DNA from: Paguma larvata
Taxonomy: Eukaryota; Chordata; Mammalia; Carnivora; Viverridae
Length of the DNA: 64,000 nucleotides
Direction of reading: 5' to 3'
Assembly: GCA_030068075.1 (NCBI GenBank)
Contig: CM057843.1
Coordinates: 37,171,332 to 37,235,331 of the forward strand
The position numbers and the translations under genes were made by a program. The notes beneath the pieces were generated by a model. The model saw nothing but the letters and a program-made list of their open reading frames with translations, did not search any database and was not told the origin of the DNA. Positions within the stretch are counted from its first letter, which is position 1, and every line of letters starts with the position of its first letter. Positions 20,921-32,350 of this stretch are shown here, piece after piece.

Positions 20921-21571
20921 GGCACAGAATGAGACGGTCTGTATTGAACCTCAAGTCTGATAGTTGATGTATTGATGATCTGGGGAGAGCCCAGAGCCTC
21001 CGCGTCAGCTCCTCAGTCCCTGCTGTCAGCAGAGCAGGGCCATTGCAGTGGAAGCCGGGAAGACCCTGTTCCTGTGCCTGATGCTTATGACTTACTTATG
21101 GAACACAAACGGATCTTTGTTTTCCCCCTCTTGTCTGTATTTCTGAGGGGGGAACCACACACACAGGGATCCTTCATAGGAGATTCAGTAGCTAAAAATC
21201 CAAGATCCTGGTTCGGCTGTCCAAACCCTAGGACATAACCAGGCATCTAAGCCTCCAGAGCTCATCACTATAGAAGAGCTTCAGTCACCCTTTCTGGGAG
21301 TGGCCGGTTTTCCTCCAGGTTGGAACTTGTTAGAGCGCCCTCTCGTGTCCTTACATTGTCATAGGTCATTAAACGACTTAACCCCTCCTTTGCAAACAAG
21401 TAATGGAATTTTTTTTTTTCCTTTTTTGAGGATCCGCAAGAGGTCAGCCACCCATTTCAGGGGCATATACTGGGCACTCCATCAGGATTAACTGATTACC
21501 TGAATTTTCACTCCCTGACATAGATGCAAGATTGGCCAAGTGACTCCCAGGTCAGCATCCATCCATTAAAG

Positions 21572-21785
21572 CAGTGGTTTTCTACCAGGGTGACTTTCCT
21601 CCCAGGGTCACTGGGCAGTGTCTGGAGACATTTTTAGTTGTCACCACTGGATGGATGGGGTGCTACTGGGATCTGGGGGGTAGAAGCCAGGGATGCTGCT
21701 AAATGTCCTACTATACACAGGACGGTCCACCATAACAAAGAATTATCAAGTCCAAATTGCCAGTAATGCCTGCATTGAACCAACC
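21572..21785 (+). mobile_element. MER20 DNA transposon, near full length
   Basis: It begins CAGTGGTTTTCTACCAGGG and contains GTGTCTGGAGACATTTTTAG, GTTGTCACCACTGG, AAGCCAGGGATGCTGCTAAA and ACAGGACGGTCCACC, then AACAAAGAATTATCAAGTCC. All are in MER20 order. Confidence 0.9.
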
Positions 21786-21829
21786 AGTTATTTATTTATT
21801 TTGATTCCATCATGCTCTGTTTTCCCGAC

Positions 21830-22180
21830 ACTGTTGGGAGCCCAGATTGTAGGAATCACTTGGCCTCTACTCCTCCTGGAACACACAATCCAACAGAGCT
21901 ATAGATGAGAGGTAGAGTGCCAATTATAGCAGGCAGGACAAGGACTTTCTGTGGTGGAAAAAGTCAAGGCCAACAGGGCCACACGGAAAGGACTCCTAAC
22001 ACTGACTTTAGGGAATCAGAGAAAGTGTCCAAGGGGAAGTCGTGTCTAACCAAAGATCTGAGGGTAGGGAGAGTACCAGGTGGAAAAGGTGGGGTGAGCA
22101 TGGCTGACCAAAGGGGAAGAGTGTGCTAAGACCCTGAGGCAAGGAGAGGATGGTGCCTTCAACATAGCAGGAAAACAGCC
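21830..22180 (-). repeat. L2 LINE fragment
   Basis: GCCTCTACTCCTCCTGGAAC, ATCCAACAGAGC, GTCTAACCAAAGATCTGAGGG and GAAGAGTGTGCTAAGACCCTGAGG parallel the reverse complement of the L2 3' part (CTGAGACCTGAAGG...AAAGGCCCTGAGG). The strand is inferred from the motif order and the match is diverged. Confidence 0.55.
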
Positions 22181-23169
22181 TATCAGCCCTGGGTCCTTTC
22201 CAGCCGGAGGATCAATTAGTCCTCTTCAAAAAGCCACTATTGTCCCTTGAAATTTCTGCCAGGAACCCCACTGGCCTGACTCAACTTTTGAGAGTCTTCA
22301 GGAGAAGCTTCCTGAAGTTGCTCAGCCAGAACTCGGCTCGTGAGCGCAGTTGTTTTAAGAATCTCTGTGTGTGTTATTAACATGTTGGAGAGAATATCTC
22401 TGCCGTAGGGTCAGGTTCTGCCCTTGCTCACCACCGCATGGCTCCAGTGAAAAGGAGAACTGGAAGGAAATGGAGGCCCAGCTACTTGAGAACAGCCTCC
22501 ACAGCGGCGGTCCACAGGGTGGAGCTGGTGGTAGGGGATGGTGTCTGGGAGACGCCCTGAGAGTAGGGGCAGGAGGTTGTGAGAGTATGCCATTTTCTGG
22601 AAGACAGTCATGGCTTTTACCAGTTTCTCAGAGACACGGTCCAAAACAAGGTGAAGAACTACAAAATAATTAAAAACTCATGTGTGCTCCATGTGATTTG
22701 ATGTCTGTTAAGAACCCCAAAAGAGTGGTTAACCCATTTTCTTCTTAAAGGGTCTACTTTGTGGATAGTTTTAAGTCCAATATCCCTAGAGGAACTTGGC
22801 TTGCCTTCAGGAAATGGCTCAAAATAAATAAATGGTGATTTCAGTGTTAAAAAGAGACAGCCCTCATCTCCCCAAAGTAATGAGCTCTTAGATTCTTTTT
22901 GGCATACCAAAGGAATAGGCAGTACTTTAATTTAAAAATTTCATTGTCCAAAATATTTCTAAAACCTTCATACGGATTTCCTAAATCAGTGGGAAATAAA
23001 TCTGTTTCAACATGACCTTGGAGAGTAGAAGAGAAAAAGGATTTCCAGGTTTGCAGAGCAAGAAGGAAAAGGCAGGTTGCAACAGGAGATTGGCTACCCG
23101 TTGACTCTGTGATCTTGAGATGTCACACATCTTCCTCAGAGTTCTTCTGCAAGAGAAGTTGCGTTCATT
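22181..23169. other. Unique intergenic sequence
   Basis: No repeat family or gene is recognised. Confidence 0.5.
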
Positions 23170-23620
23170 TTCGAGAGCTCTCACGGCAAATTACCACAAA
23201 CTCTGACTTAAAACAACAGAAATGTATTCTCCCACTGCTCTGGAGGCTGGAAGTCCCCAATCAAGTTGTCCACAGGGCCATATTCCCTCCAAAGCTTCTA
23301 GGGAAGACTCCTTCCTTGCCTCTTCTAGCTTTTGGTGGATGTTGGTAATCCAGAGTCCCTTGGCTTGCAGCTACATCTCTCATCCCGGCCTCTGTCATAC
23401 AAGGCATTTTTTCAGAGGTATCTGTGTGTCTTCACATGGGCTTCTCATCAAGAAAGTCTTTGGATTTAGAGCCCACCCTAATCCAGTATAACCCCATCTT
23501 TACTAATTACGTCTGCAGAGACCTATTTCCAAGAAACTCATGTTCTGAGGTTCCAGGTAGACATGAATTTTGGCGGGAAGTAGTGGGGGTTGGGGGGCAC
23601 TATTCAACCCAACATAGAAG
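23170..23620 (-). repeat. MLT1-type (ERVL-MaLR) LTR
   Basis: Reading along + gives the reverse complement of an MLT1 LTR: AATTACCACAAACTCTGAC, TTAAAACAACAGAAATGTATTC, CTGGAGGCTGGAAGTCC, CCTTCCTTGCCTCTTCTAGC, CCCACCCTAATCCAGTAT, GTCTGCAGAGACCTATTTCC and ACTATTCAACCCAACA. It is an old solo LTR with no internal viral genes. Confidence 0.88.
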
Positions 23621-24004
23621 GAATAAGACAAGATGAGCCCAACTCCTTGCAGCTCTGATTTTTCATGTTTCCAAGATGCTCCTATAAATAGACAGTTATA
23701 ACACCAGTGATTTACTTGCAAATAACATGGTCTTTTGAGCCATCTCAGTCTGATGTTGGCTCACTGTGCTTTGCCTTCTCGGGTTTGGTGTCTCTGCCTC
23801 TGAGACTATCGCTGTGCTTCTGTCTCTAACCTTCTTCATGTCCTCGCTCTCATCCCTCATCCTTTCCTGCTGCTTCTTTCCCTTTTCTCCTCCATCTCAA
23901 CTTTTTCCTTTCTCCCTCATCCACCATTACTTGACCCTAATAGAGAACTGAAGTCTATATATTTATTTTTTCCCTTTCTCACTCCTTTATTTCACTGCAA
24001 AAGT
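23621..24004. other. Unique, partly CT-rich intergenic sequence
   Basis: The CT-rich part lies at about 23820-23930. No repeat family or gene is recognised. Confidence 0.5.
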
Positions 24005-24620
24005 TTTCCTTTAAAAAACAACAACACTGAACTATAGTTGGCACACAGTATTATGTTAGTTTCAACAATTCTCTATGTTATGTGGTACTTAGCACGAGGG
24101 TAGCTACCTTCTGTCCCCATACAACGCTGTTACAATACCATCGACTATATTTCCTTTGCTGGTCCTTTCATCCCTGTGACTTATTCATTCCGTGACTGGA
24201 AGCCTGTACCTCCCACTCCCCTTCACCCATTTTCCCCAACTCTCCTCACTTCTGGAAACCATCAGTTTGTTCTTTGTATTTATGGGTCTGTTTCTGCTTT
24301 GTTTGTTTTGTTTTTCGGATTCCACATATAAGTGAAAGCGTGTGGTATTTGTTGTTGCCTGACTTATTTCACTTAGCATAATAGTACCCCCTAGGTCCAT
24401 CCATGTCATTGCAAATGGCAAGATTTCATTTTTTATGGCTGAGTAATATTTCACTGTACATACACACCACATCTTCTGTATCCATCCGTCTATTGATGAA
24501 CACTTGGGCTGCTTCCATATCTTGGCTATTGCAAATAATGCTGCAATAAACATAGTGGGACATATATCTTTTCAGTTAGTGTTTTTGTTTTCTTTGCATA
24601 AATACCAAGTCGTGGAGTTT
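24005..24620 (-). mobile_element. L1 LINE 3' end with ORF2 C-terminal remnant
   Basis: The minus-strand reading frame 24553-24185 keeps recognisable L1 ORF2 C-terminal motifs: IAKIWKQPKC, VKYYSAIKNEILPFA and TWMDL...IMLSEISQ. 3'UTR sequence follows (GTTGGCACACAGTATTATGT in complement). It lacks the endonuclease and reverse transcriptase and is a dead 5'-truncated copy. Confidence 0.93.
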
Positions 24621-25346
24621 CTATTTTTAACTTTTTATATATTTCTTATATTTGTAGATGAGTTTTATATTCTCATTTAAAATATTTTGAGAGCCAGCGC
24701 ATGGAATATTTTCTATTTTTTTTTCTCTCTTCGGGAAAAAAAATGTCTCCAAAATCTGCAAAGTTGTTTTTGGTTTCTGTCTGTATTTGACTGCTGGTGG
24801 ATTATTTTTCCAAGGGTTTATTGGATTTATGACGAAAAAGTCCCCAGTTGCTGCCTTACTTCCTCCTGGTCCTGGGATGTGCTGGTTTTCCTGGAACCTC
24901 TTGGCACAGGAGGGTCTGGTTTAGTGCCAGAAACTATTCCATTAGTTTCTGGTACAACTAACACTGCCTTTCTCAGGCCTTGGGTTATTCGGGGCAGAAT
25001 TTGCCGCACGAGGAAACCTCCCATTGTTGGGACTTTGAAGGATCCTGGGAGCGGGTCCTAGGAAAAGGAAAAAGATCCATCGGACAACCAGACAGACATG
25101 GTCTCTGGTGCTTGTGACACTTTGCCCAGAGAAGTCATGCTTTTCAGTCACGCTTCTTGGGAAAGACGTCAAAATGTCAAAAGTTCACAGTAGTTCTCCC
25201 TTTTTCAGTGTTAATGTCTACTCAGAGTGGACCCCCAGATCTGGAGAGCTTTGGAGCCATTGCAAAAGGTCCTCAAATGCATAGGGATATATTTTTATCA
25301 ACCTAAAAATGCTAAAAAGGTCAGTTAAACTCACATGGGAGTCTTT
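24621..25346. other. Unique AT-rich intergenic sequence
   Basis: Nothing recognised. Confidence 0.5.
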
Positions 25347-25360
25347 GCAAACTCTTTTAC

Positions 25361-25521
25361 TTTTATTTACTTATTTATTTTTGCCAACTTTTTTTTTTTT
25401 TTTTTTTAAGTTTTAGGCTGAGCATAGAGCCTTACGAAGGACTCAATCCCATGACCCTGGGATCATGACCTGAGCCAAAATCAAGAGTGACGCTCAACGG
25501 ACTGAGCTACCCAGGTGCCCT
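25361..25521 (-). mobile_element. SINEC, reverse, partly deleted
   Basis: T-run at 25389-25407, body ATGACCTGAGCCAAAATCAAG and head complement GCTACCCAGGTGCCC. TSD GCAAACTCTTTTAC / GCAAACTATTTTAT at 25347-25360 and 25522-25535. Confidence 0.92.
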
Positions 25522-25664
25522 GCAAACTATTTTATGTTAAAGAGCAATCCTTATACTTGAGCAAATTGGGACCTACTGGTCTGCTATATTCATCCGTGAG
25601 TTTGTCAGACTTTCCATTTCTGTCCCGAGGTGAGGTGTCTGTCCAGCCCTTGGTAAGTACGCAT

Positions 25665-25720
25665 GCATGTAAACACACACGTGTGCATGTGCTCGTCCAT
25701 TTGCACACGCACGTGCACAG
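25665..25720. repeat. CA/TG-rich low-complexity stretch
   Basis: Interrupted repeats such as ACACACACGTGTGCATGTGC and GCACACGCACGTGCACAGCAC. Confidence 0.7.
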
Positions 25721-26338
25721 CACACTAGAGAATAAGGGTGCCCCAGCCCTGCCCCTGAGCAGATCGTGTGCCAAGACCAACACAGGTGCTTCTCTCTGTT
25801 TTGTAGGAAGGTGTTGGCATATGGATAGGGGATATGTAAATCAAAAAGTGAAAATCAAGACATCATGACTCCAAACAGTCCACGTATCACTTCTACTCAT
25901 CAGATTTGATTCAACAAACGCTGAGGATCTGGCTTATATGAGGCTTCGCGTGAGGCTTTGTTCTGTGGCCGTGTAGAAGACGCCAAGATAAGCAGATGCC
26001 CTGAAGAAACAGGAGCCTGCAAATAGCCAGCACAGGCTAGAAGCTTGTTACAGTCCTACTCAGCCCGCAGAGACAGCAGCCTTTACCATGATGCCTCGCA
26101 CACAGGAGGCTCACGGCAAACCCAACCAGGTCTCTTTCAAGATGGAAGCAACTGACCCATGTAATTGAAGCAGAGGGATCCAGGTGATTCTGGCAAAAGA
26201 CCAGAGTTTGATCAGTGCAAAACTCAGCACCAGCTGGTGACTAAGGCCACTTGACAGTTGTAGGTTCAAGCTCTGGGCCCTCTCACAGCCAAGGACTGTT
26301 TATATGGCAGAACCAGTGCCAAGTGGAGAAAGAACACT
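25721..26338. other. Mostly unique intergenic sequence
   Basis: A weak L2-like stretch (TTGATTCAACAAACGCTGAG, antisense) lies near 25907. Nothing else is recognised. Confidence 0.4.
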
Positions 26339-26339
26339 T

Positions 26340-26375
<36 letters not shown>
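26340..26375. repeat. (TG)n microsatellite
   Basis: About 18 uninterrupted TG units. A good candidate for length polymorphism. Confidence 0.97.
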
Positions 26376-26376
<1 letters not shown>

Positions 26377-26508
26377 TTCATCTGTTATGGGCAGAGGGAC
26401 AGTGTGGTGGGGACTCAAAGACATGGTCACAGGGACTTTTATTTTAAAAAGCACCAGACAGAAAAATGCCTTGGAAATACATTAAGTAGTATATTAAAAT
26501 CTTTGTAG

Positions 26509-26722
26509 GAGCACCTGGGTGGCTCAGTTGGTTGAGCATCTGACTTCAGCTCAGGTCATGATCTCACAGTTTGTGAGTTCGAGCCCCGCGTTGGGCTTTG
26601 TGCTGACAGCATGGACCCTGGAGCCCACTTCGAGTTCTGTGTCTCCCTTTCTCTCTGCCCCTCCCCTGCTCATGCTCTGTCTCTCTCTCTTTCAAAAATA
26701 AACAAACATTTAAAAACTGTTT
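26509..26722 (+). mobile_element. SINEC, full-length
   Basis: Runs from GAGCACCTGGGTGGCTCAG to AAAAATAAACAAACATTTAAAA. TTAAAATCTTTGTA before it and TTAAAATATTGTA after it look like a degraded TSD. Confidence 0.93.
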
Positions 26723-26729
26723 TTAAAAT

Positions 26730-27865
26730 ATTGTAAATCATATATCTTATACGGGATTAGCATCCAGAATATATAGAAAACTCCTAAAACTCAACAATAA
26801 TAAAAGACAAACAACCTGATTCAAAATGGGCAAAGGACTTGACTTGACAGTTTGCCGAAGAAAATCTACAAACAGCCAGTAAGGGCATGAAAAGATGCTC
26901 AACAGCACTAACCATTAGGGAATGCAAATCAAAATCACAATGAAATACCACCTCACACTCATTAGGATGGCGCTGGCGAGGATGTGGAGAAATTGGAACA
27001 CTTGTGTACTGTTAGTAGGAATGTAAAATGGCACAACCACTTTGAAAAACAATATGGTAATTCCTAAAAAGTTAAAAAAGCATTAATATTTATTAATTAC
27101 AATGTAATATTAATTACATGATGGTCCAGTAATTCCATTTCTGGATATATACCCCAAAGAATTGAAAGCAGGGTTCGATGGGGTATCTGAATACCTATAT
27201 TCATAATAGCATGCGCGATAGCTAAAACATGGAAGAAACCCAAGTGTCCTTTGATGGATACGTGAATAAACAAAACATGGTGTATACATACAGTGCAATA
27301 TTATTTAGCCCTTAAAAGGAGGGAAGTTCCATAATATGTTACAACATGGATGAAACTTGAGGACATTATGCTAAGTGAAATAAGCCAGTCACAAAAAGGC
27401 AAATCCCGTGTGATTCCACTTACATGAGGTACTTCGATAGTCACAATCATAGAGACAGAAAGTAGAAGAGTAGCCATCAAGGGCTTGGGAGAATGGGGAG
27501 GTATTGTTTAGTGGATATAGAGTTTCGGGGTTTAAAAAAGTGTTTATTTGAGAGAGAGCGCAAGTAGGAGAAAGGCAGAAAGAGAGCGAGAGAGAGAATC
27601 CCAAGCAAGTCTGGCACTATCAACACAGAGCCCCCCATGGGGCTCAATCTCACGAACCGCAAGATCATGACCTGAGCTAATACTAAGTGTTGGGCGCCCA
27701 ACCGACTGAGCCACCCAGGGGCCCCTAGAATTTCAGTTTTGCAAGATGAAAAGGGTTGTGGGGATGGCTGTACAACATTATGATTGCATTTAATACTACT
27801 GAAGTATACTTTAAAAAGTGGTTAAAATTTTAAATTTTATGTTATATATATTTTATCACACATGG
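26730..27865 (+). mobile_element. L1 LINE 3' fragment (ORF2 end and 3' UTR), split by a SINE
   Basis: Sense L1 landmarks in order: CAAAATGGGCAAAGGACTTG, GAAAAGATGCTCAACA, TGCAAATCAAAATCACAATG, ACCACCTCACACTCATTAGG, ATGTGGAGAAATTGG, TTCCATTTCTGGATATATAC, ACATGGATGAAACTTGAGGAC and ATGCTAAGTGAAATAAGCCAG. The 3' UTR resumes after the SINE at GTTTTGCAAGATGAAAAG. It is broken by stops and carries no functional ORF. Confidence 0.95.
27530..27725 (-). mobile_element. SINEC inserted in L1 3' UTR
   Basis: Reverse copy with head complement GCCACCCAGGGGCCCC. Short imperfect TSD TAGAGTTTC (27518-27526) / TAGAATTTC (27726-27734). Confidence 0.92.
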
Positions 27866-27869
27866 CACG

Positions 27870-28979
27870 TAGACACACACACACATGCACACAAATTTTT
27901 GGGTGTACCACACAGGAAAAAAATGCCTTGGGATACCTTTAAATGAAAAAAAAAAAGGACAAAGGGCCTATAAGAAAAAAATGTATTGTTATTTGTTCAT
28001 TTGTTCAAATGCGCTGGCTCGTATTCGCTCACAGGGTATTCAGAGGGTTTGTAAAAGAACCGGGTTTTGAAAGGACACGTGCGTCCTTACTTGGTGGTTC
28101 AGCACAATTTCCCGGTGACCAGAAGAGATGAATTTGCCGGACGCGCGACCTCTCTCTTTTGGACGGACAACAAACCCTAGCCAATACTTTATGCAACTCG
28201 GAGAAACAGATGTGGCTTCCTCTCCTGTTCTCTCTGCCCTAGAGCTAGCTGGGCCCGGGAAGTTCCCTGAGGGGAAATAAGAAAAGGAAAGGGGTGGTTT
28301 GCGGCAGAAACTCAGTAAATATTTGTTGAACATAAGAAAATCCAATCCATGAATTGCCTGGGGTTCATTGTTTACCAAAGATTTGAGACAACCGATATTC
28401 GTCAAAGGTATTCTTAGATGTATTGAACTAGAGCATTAGAATAGAATTCGCTTGAACCACAAGAGCGGTCTATGGGATTTGATGTTACACTCTCAGTCTT
28501 CGCTGATACAGGGACCACATTCTTTAACCATGACTTTGGGTATTTTGTAAACATTGACCCGCTTGGAGCCCAGTGGATGTTACACAGAGTTCTCCTGTAC
28601 CAGTTCCTCCTGGAAGTGAGTCCCTGCTGAGTGCTCAAGTTTTCTTAGGTCAGACAATGAACACTCTATAGTCCCACGTGCTTCCTGTTTAACTCAGCTG
28701 CCAGAGAAGTTAGAGCCAAATCCCGCATCCCATTAGAGTAATTAACTACTGTCAAGTGGCTGTTACGTGGACTCCCTCTTCCTTTAGATGCTATCGCTTC
28801 CATTTTGATTCCTAACGGTTCCATTTTATATGACCTTTAATCTTGTCCGCTGCTTCAGATCTTTTTTGGAACAGGCCTAAGCCAAATAATAAAAATTTAA
28901 AATGTAGTTTAGAATTTAACTGATAGAAACAAACCCTGGTTTTAAACGAGATTCGTTTAGAAGAGTAGGGATAATATCC
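27870..28979. other. Unique intergenic sequence
   Basis: About 1.1 kb with short A-runs and one CACACACA stretch. No repeat family or gene is recognised. Confidence 0.5.
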
Positions 28980-29080
28980 CTACAGGCCGTGTGACCTTGG
29001 GCAAATCTTTACCTTGCCTAAAGACCTGGGGCTCGTTTCTTCATCAGCGAAATGAGGGAATTGGGCTCTGTTATCTTGAA
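28980..29080 (+). repeat. MIR fragment
   Basis: GCCGTGTGACCTTGGGCAAA, then TCTTCATCAGCGAAATGAGGG, as in the MIR core. Confidence 0.8.
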
Positions 29081-29084
29081 GGTC

Positions 29085-29500
29085 CCATTAAGGTGCACAG
29101 ATATTTTCTTGGGCACCTATTACATGCCAGACCCTGCTCTAGGTGTTTGGGATACATTGGTAAAGAAAATAGACAAAAGATCCCTGCCCTTGTGGACCTT
29201 AGACTCTAGCCGGGGAAGACAGAAATCAGCAATACACATATTAGGCAGATTATACGGTATGTGAGAAGGTGGTAAGGGCTACAGGAAAAAAGGATCAAGC
29301 AGACGGAAGCAGGGATGGGAGGTGGTACTATTCAATAGGGTGGTCTGGGTAGCCCTCAATAAGAAGTGAGATTTGAGCAAAGGCCGGAGGGAACCAAGAC
29401 TGTTATCCAAGCAGAAGGACATCTGCAGAGGTGAAGAGCATCCTAGGCAGAGAGAACAGCTAGAGCAGAATCCCCACCGTTTGGAACAAGGAGGCCAAAG
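29085..29500 (-). repeat. L2 LINE fragment
   Basis: GGGCACCTATTACATGCCAG, CCTGCTCTAGGTGTTTGGGA and GATCCCTGCCCTTGTGGACC are the reverse complement of the L2 3' end. Upstream L2 sequence continues: GAGATTTGAGCAAAGGCCGG and TCCTAGGCAGAGAGAACAGC. Confidence 0.85.
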
Positions 29501-29609
29501 GGCTGGGGTGTAGGGAGGAGGAGGTGGGAGCAGCTTCCTTGCTGATTACGACATAAAAGTAAAAGTTGCCTAATTGTACATAGATGTGTTTCTTCCCATG
29601 CATGTTCTA

Positions 29610-29745
29610 AACTCCTGCTCCTCCAAGTGTGGTCTGTAGGTCAGCAGCATCACCATCACCCGTGGCTGGTTAGAAATGGAAAGTCTTGGAACCTACCACA
29701 GTCCCACTGAGGCAGAGCCCTGATGAGCAATATCCCGGAGTGGGG
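29610..29745 (-). mobile_element. MER5-type hAT fragment
   Basis: CTCCAAGTGTGGTCTGTAGG, GTCAGCAGCATCACCATCACC and GGTTAGAAATGGAAAGTCTTGG are the reverse-strand MER5A layout. Confidence 0.75.
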
Positions 29746-30039
29746 AGGAATTATGAATCATATGTGAGAAGTCATGCCAAAAAGAATAGCATCTTTATAA
29801 ACATATGGGCATTTTTAACATCATATGCTTTACCAAATAAGAGCCTTATCTGATTAAGACAAAGCAGGGTTGCTTGCCTTAAATTGCCTTTCCAGGACGG
29901 CTTTTATGGTCCAAGGACTGTTGAGATCGCCACCTAGTGGTGGCTTAGGAAAATTTACATTTCTAAGACAAAGATCACATTTAAGATTAGAATATTATAT
30001 CATATTTAAAGTAATTGTAGTTGTTGTTTTTATCTTTAT

Positions 30040-30275
30040 TTTTTAATTTTTAAAAAGTTTTGTTTATTTTGAGAGAGACAGAGACAGCGTGAGCGGGGGA
30101 GGGGCCGAGAGAGGGAGAGAGAGAGAGAGAGAGAGAGAGCATACCAGGCAGGCTCTACACTGTCAGCACAGAGCCTGAGGTGGGTCTCGAACTCACAAAC
30201 TGCGAGATCATGACCTGAGCTGAAACCAAGAGTGGGACGCTTAACCGACTTAGCCATCAGGTACCCCATAGTTGC
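30040..30275 (-). mobile_element. SINEC, inserted into the tail of the next SINE
   Basis: Reverse copy with a long (GA)n and head complement ATCAGGTACCCCA. The sequence GTAGTTGTTGTTTTT on its left recurs imperfectly as ATAGTTGCTTTTTTA on its right, so it landed in the T-run of the neighbour. Confidence 0.9.
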
Positions 30276-30284
30276 TTTTTTAAA

Positions 30285-30455
30285 GTGTATTTATTTTGAG
30301 AGAGGGTGTGCATGCACACACGAGCTGGGGAGGGGCAGAGAGAGAATCCCAAGCAGGCTCCACACTGTCAGTGCGGAGCCCACAAACTGAGATCAGCACT
30401 TGATCTGAAATCAAGAATTAGACAGTCAACCAGTCAAGGCCACCCAGGGGCCCCT
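30285..30455 (-). mobile_element. SINEC, older of a tandem pair
   Basis: Reverse copy with head complement CCACCCAGGGGCCCC. A perfect 15-bp TSD AAAGTAATTGTAGTT at 30008-30022 and 30456-30470 encloses both SINEs, so this one inserted first. Confidence 0.9.
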
Positions 30456-30609
30456 AAAGTAATTGTAGTTTTAAAACAATTTGGACTTTTCAAAATCTCA
30501 GTATCAGAAAAGACCAAAATGTGCTGAGAACTGCTCTAGATTAAAGGAAACTCTTTAGTTTCAGGGAGTTCAGTGCAACATGTACGTGATCCTGGATGGC
30601 GTCCCCGGC

Positions 30610-30685
30610 CAAGAAAGAAAAGAAGAGAAGGGGAGGGGAGGAAAAAGAAAGAGGGAGGGAGGAAGGAAGGAAAAAAGAAAAGCTA
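30610..30685. repeat. Purine-rich (GAAA/GGGA)n stretch
   Basis: Nearly pure purine on + for about 75 nt. Confidence 0.9.
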
Positions 30686-30898
30686 TTAAAGGATATTATT
30701 GGGCCAATCTGAGACATTTGAATATGGAATGTATGTTAGTACTAGGATAGTACTAAATGTTAGGTTTCCCAAGTGTGACAATACGCTGTGGTTATGATGT
30801 CCCTGTTCCTAGCGGATACCTACTGAAGTATTAGGAATAAAGCATCATGATGTCTGTACCTAAATTTTAAATGATTCAGCAAAAATGGAAATTATATA

Positions 30899-31072
30899 GG
30901 GGCACCAGGGTGGCTCAGTTGGTTAAGCATCCTGACTCTGGATTTCGGCTCAGGTCATGATCCCAGGGTTGTGGATTGAGCCCCGTGTTGGACTCTGAGC
31001 TGAGATTCTGCTTAAGATTCTCTCTCTCTCTCTCTCCCTCTGCCCCTTCCAAGAACTCTCTCTTAAACACAC
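30899..31072 (+). mobile_element. SINEC with a hyper-variable tail
   Basis: Head GGGGCACCAGGGTGGCTCAG and CT-rich body are present. The tail does not end in AATAAA units but passes into the repeat tract at 31073. Confidence 0.92.
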
Positions 31073-31265
31073 ACAGAAAGAAAGAAAGAAAGAGAGAAAG
31101 AAAGAAAGGAAGGAAGGAAGGAAGGAAGGAAGGAAGAAAAAGAAGAAGAAGAAGAAGAAAGAAAGAAAGAAAGGAAGAAAGGAAAATGAAAGAAAAAAGT
31201 ATATATATATATACATATACATATATATACATATATACATATATAAGCATATATACATACACAGA
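31073..31265. repeat. Compound microsatellite (GAAA)n(GGAA)n(GAA)n(GAAA)n(TA/CATA)n
   Basis: Five successive repeat units over about 190 nt, directly continuing the tail of the SINE at 30899. Open frames across it are pure low complexity. Confidence 0.95.
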
Positions 31266-31719
31266 CAGAGAAAGGGAACAAATGGGCAAAATGTTAATAA
31301 CTAGTGTGAATCTAGGCGAAGGCTATACAAGTGTTTGTTGTACTATTCCTTATCACTTTTCTGAGGGCTTGAAATCTTCCAGAACAAGAAAGGAAGAACT
31401 AGCATCTTTGGACACACTTTAAATTGCAAGAAACTACTTAAGGAGACCAGGTAGAAACAGCTGGGGTCAACTTGAACCCCCCCCCCCGCCCCCACCCTTG
31501 ACAATGGTGGAATGGTTATCTCCATTTCTCTGACTTTTTTTCCTCAAGAGACTAAACGGCAAACCCGAGAGCCTGTGGAAGGCTGAAGCGATGGAGGTCC
31601 CACCTCTCTGGGCCGTGGAAAGAGTAGAAGGGGACATTGGGGCTCAGGCCTGGGTCTCCGGCCCCCACCGTATCCTGGGCTCCATTTCTGCATTTCTCAT
31701 TCACTTAATTCCCTCATTT

Positions 31720-32350
31720 TGTATTGTTTTAAATTGTAAATATGATGCGTATTCATCGTGGAAAAATTCAAACAATATAGAAGCACAGAGATGAAAATAG
31801 AAGAACCCTCGTTAAAACCATGTCCCTGCTTCTGCACGCCCCGCCCGGAAATAACCAGGCTGAACGGGTCCTTCCGGTCTGCTTTGTGTTCCTTCGTAAA
31901 CGCTGGTTCCACACAGGTCACGAGGGCAGGGGCTTTGTATAGCTTTTGCCTTTTTATCCACGGTGCCCGGCCTGGAATAGGGTGAATAAAATAAGTATTT
32001 TCCTTTACATAAATGGGATCATTTTGAATGTATTTTTCTTCTGCCTGCTGTTTTCACCAACAGCAGATAGTCTCCTGCAGCCCGCACAGGTCTGCCTCAT
32101 TGTCTTTTTTGCCTCATTATTTCTAACTCCCTGGCGCAGCTGCCTGGCATCCCGTGATATGGAAGGACCTTCGCTTACTTAACCAGTTGCCCATTAAAGG
32201 GCTTTCCCCTCCCTCCCATCGCCAAGAGCAGGGGAAGTTCTCGCAAATACGATTATGCACATGTGTGAGTGTTCCCGGGGTATACATTTCTGGGCTGGGA
32301 ATTTGGGGTCAGAAGATGAACACATTTAACATTCGAATGGCCGTTGTCCT
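31720..32350 (-). mobile_element. LINE (L1-type) 3' fragment
   Basis: CATCGTGGAAAAATTCAAACA, ACATAAATGGGATCATTTTG, CCTGCTGTTTTCACCAACAG, TGCCTGGCATCCCGTGATATGG, CATGTGTGAGTGTTCC and GGGGTATACATTTCTGGGC occur in the order of an antisense L1 3' region. It is strongly diverged. Confidence 0.6.

Noticed and set aside
24185..24553. Minus-strand frame as a host gene
   Set aside because: Its motifs are those of the L1 ORF2 C-terminus; it is a retrotransposon remnant.
30915..31422. Lys/Arg/Glu-rich and Phe/Leu-rich frames
   Set aside because: Pure translations of the compound microsatellite.
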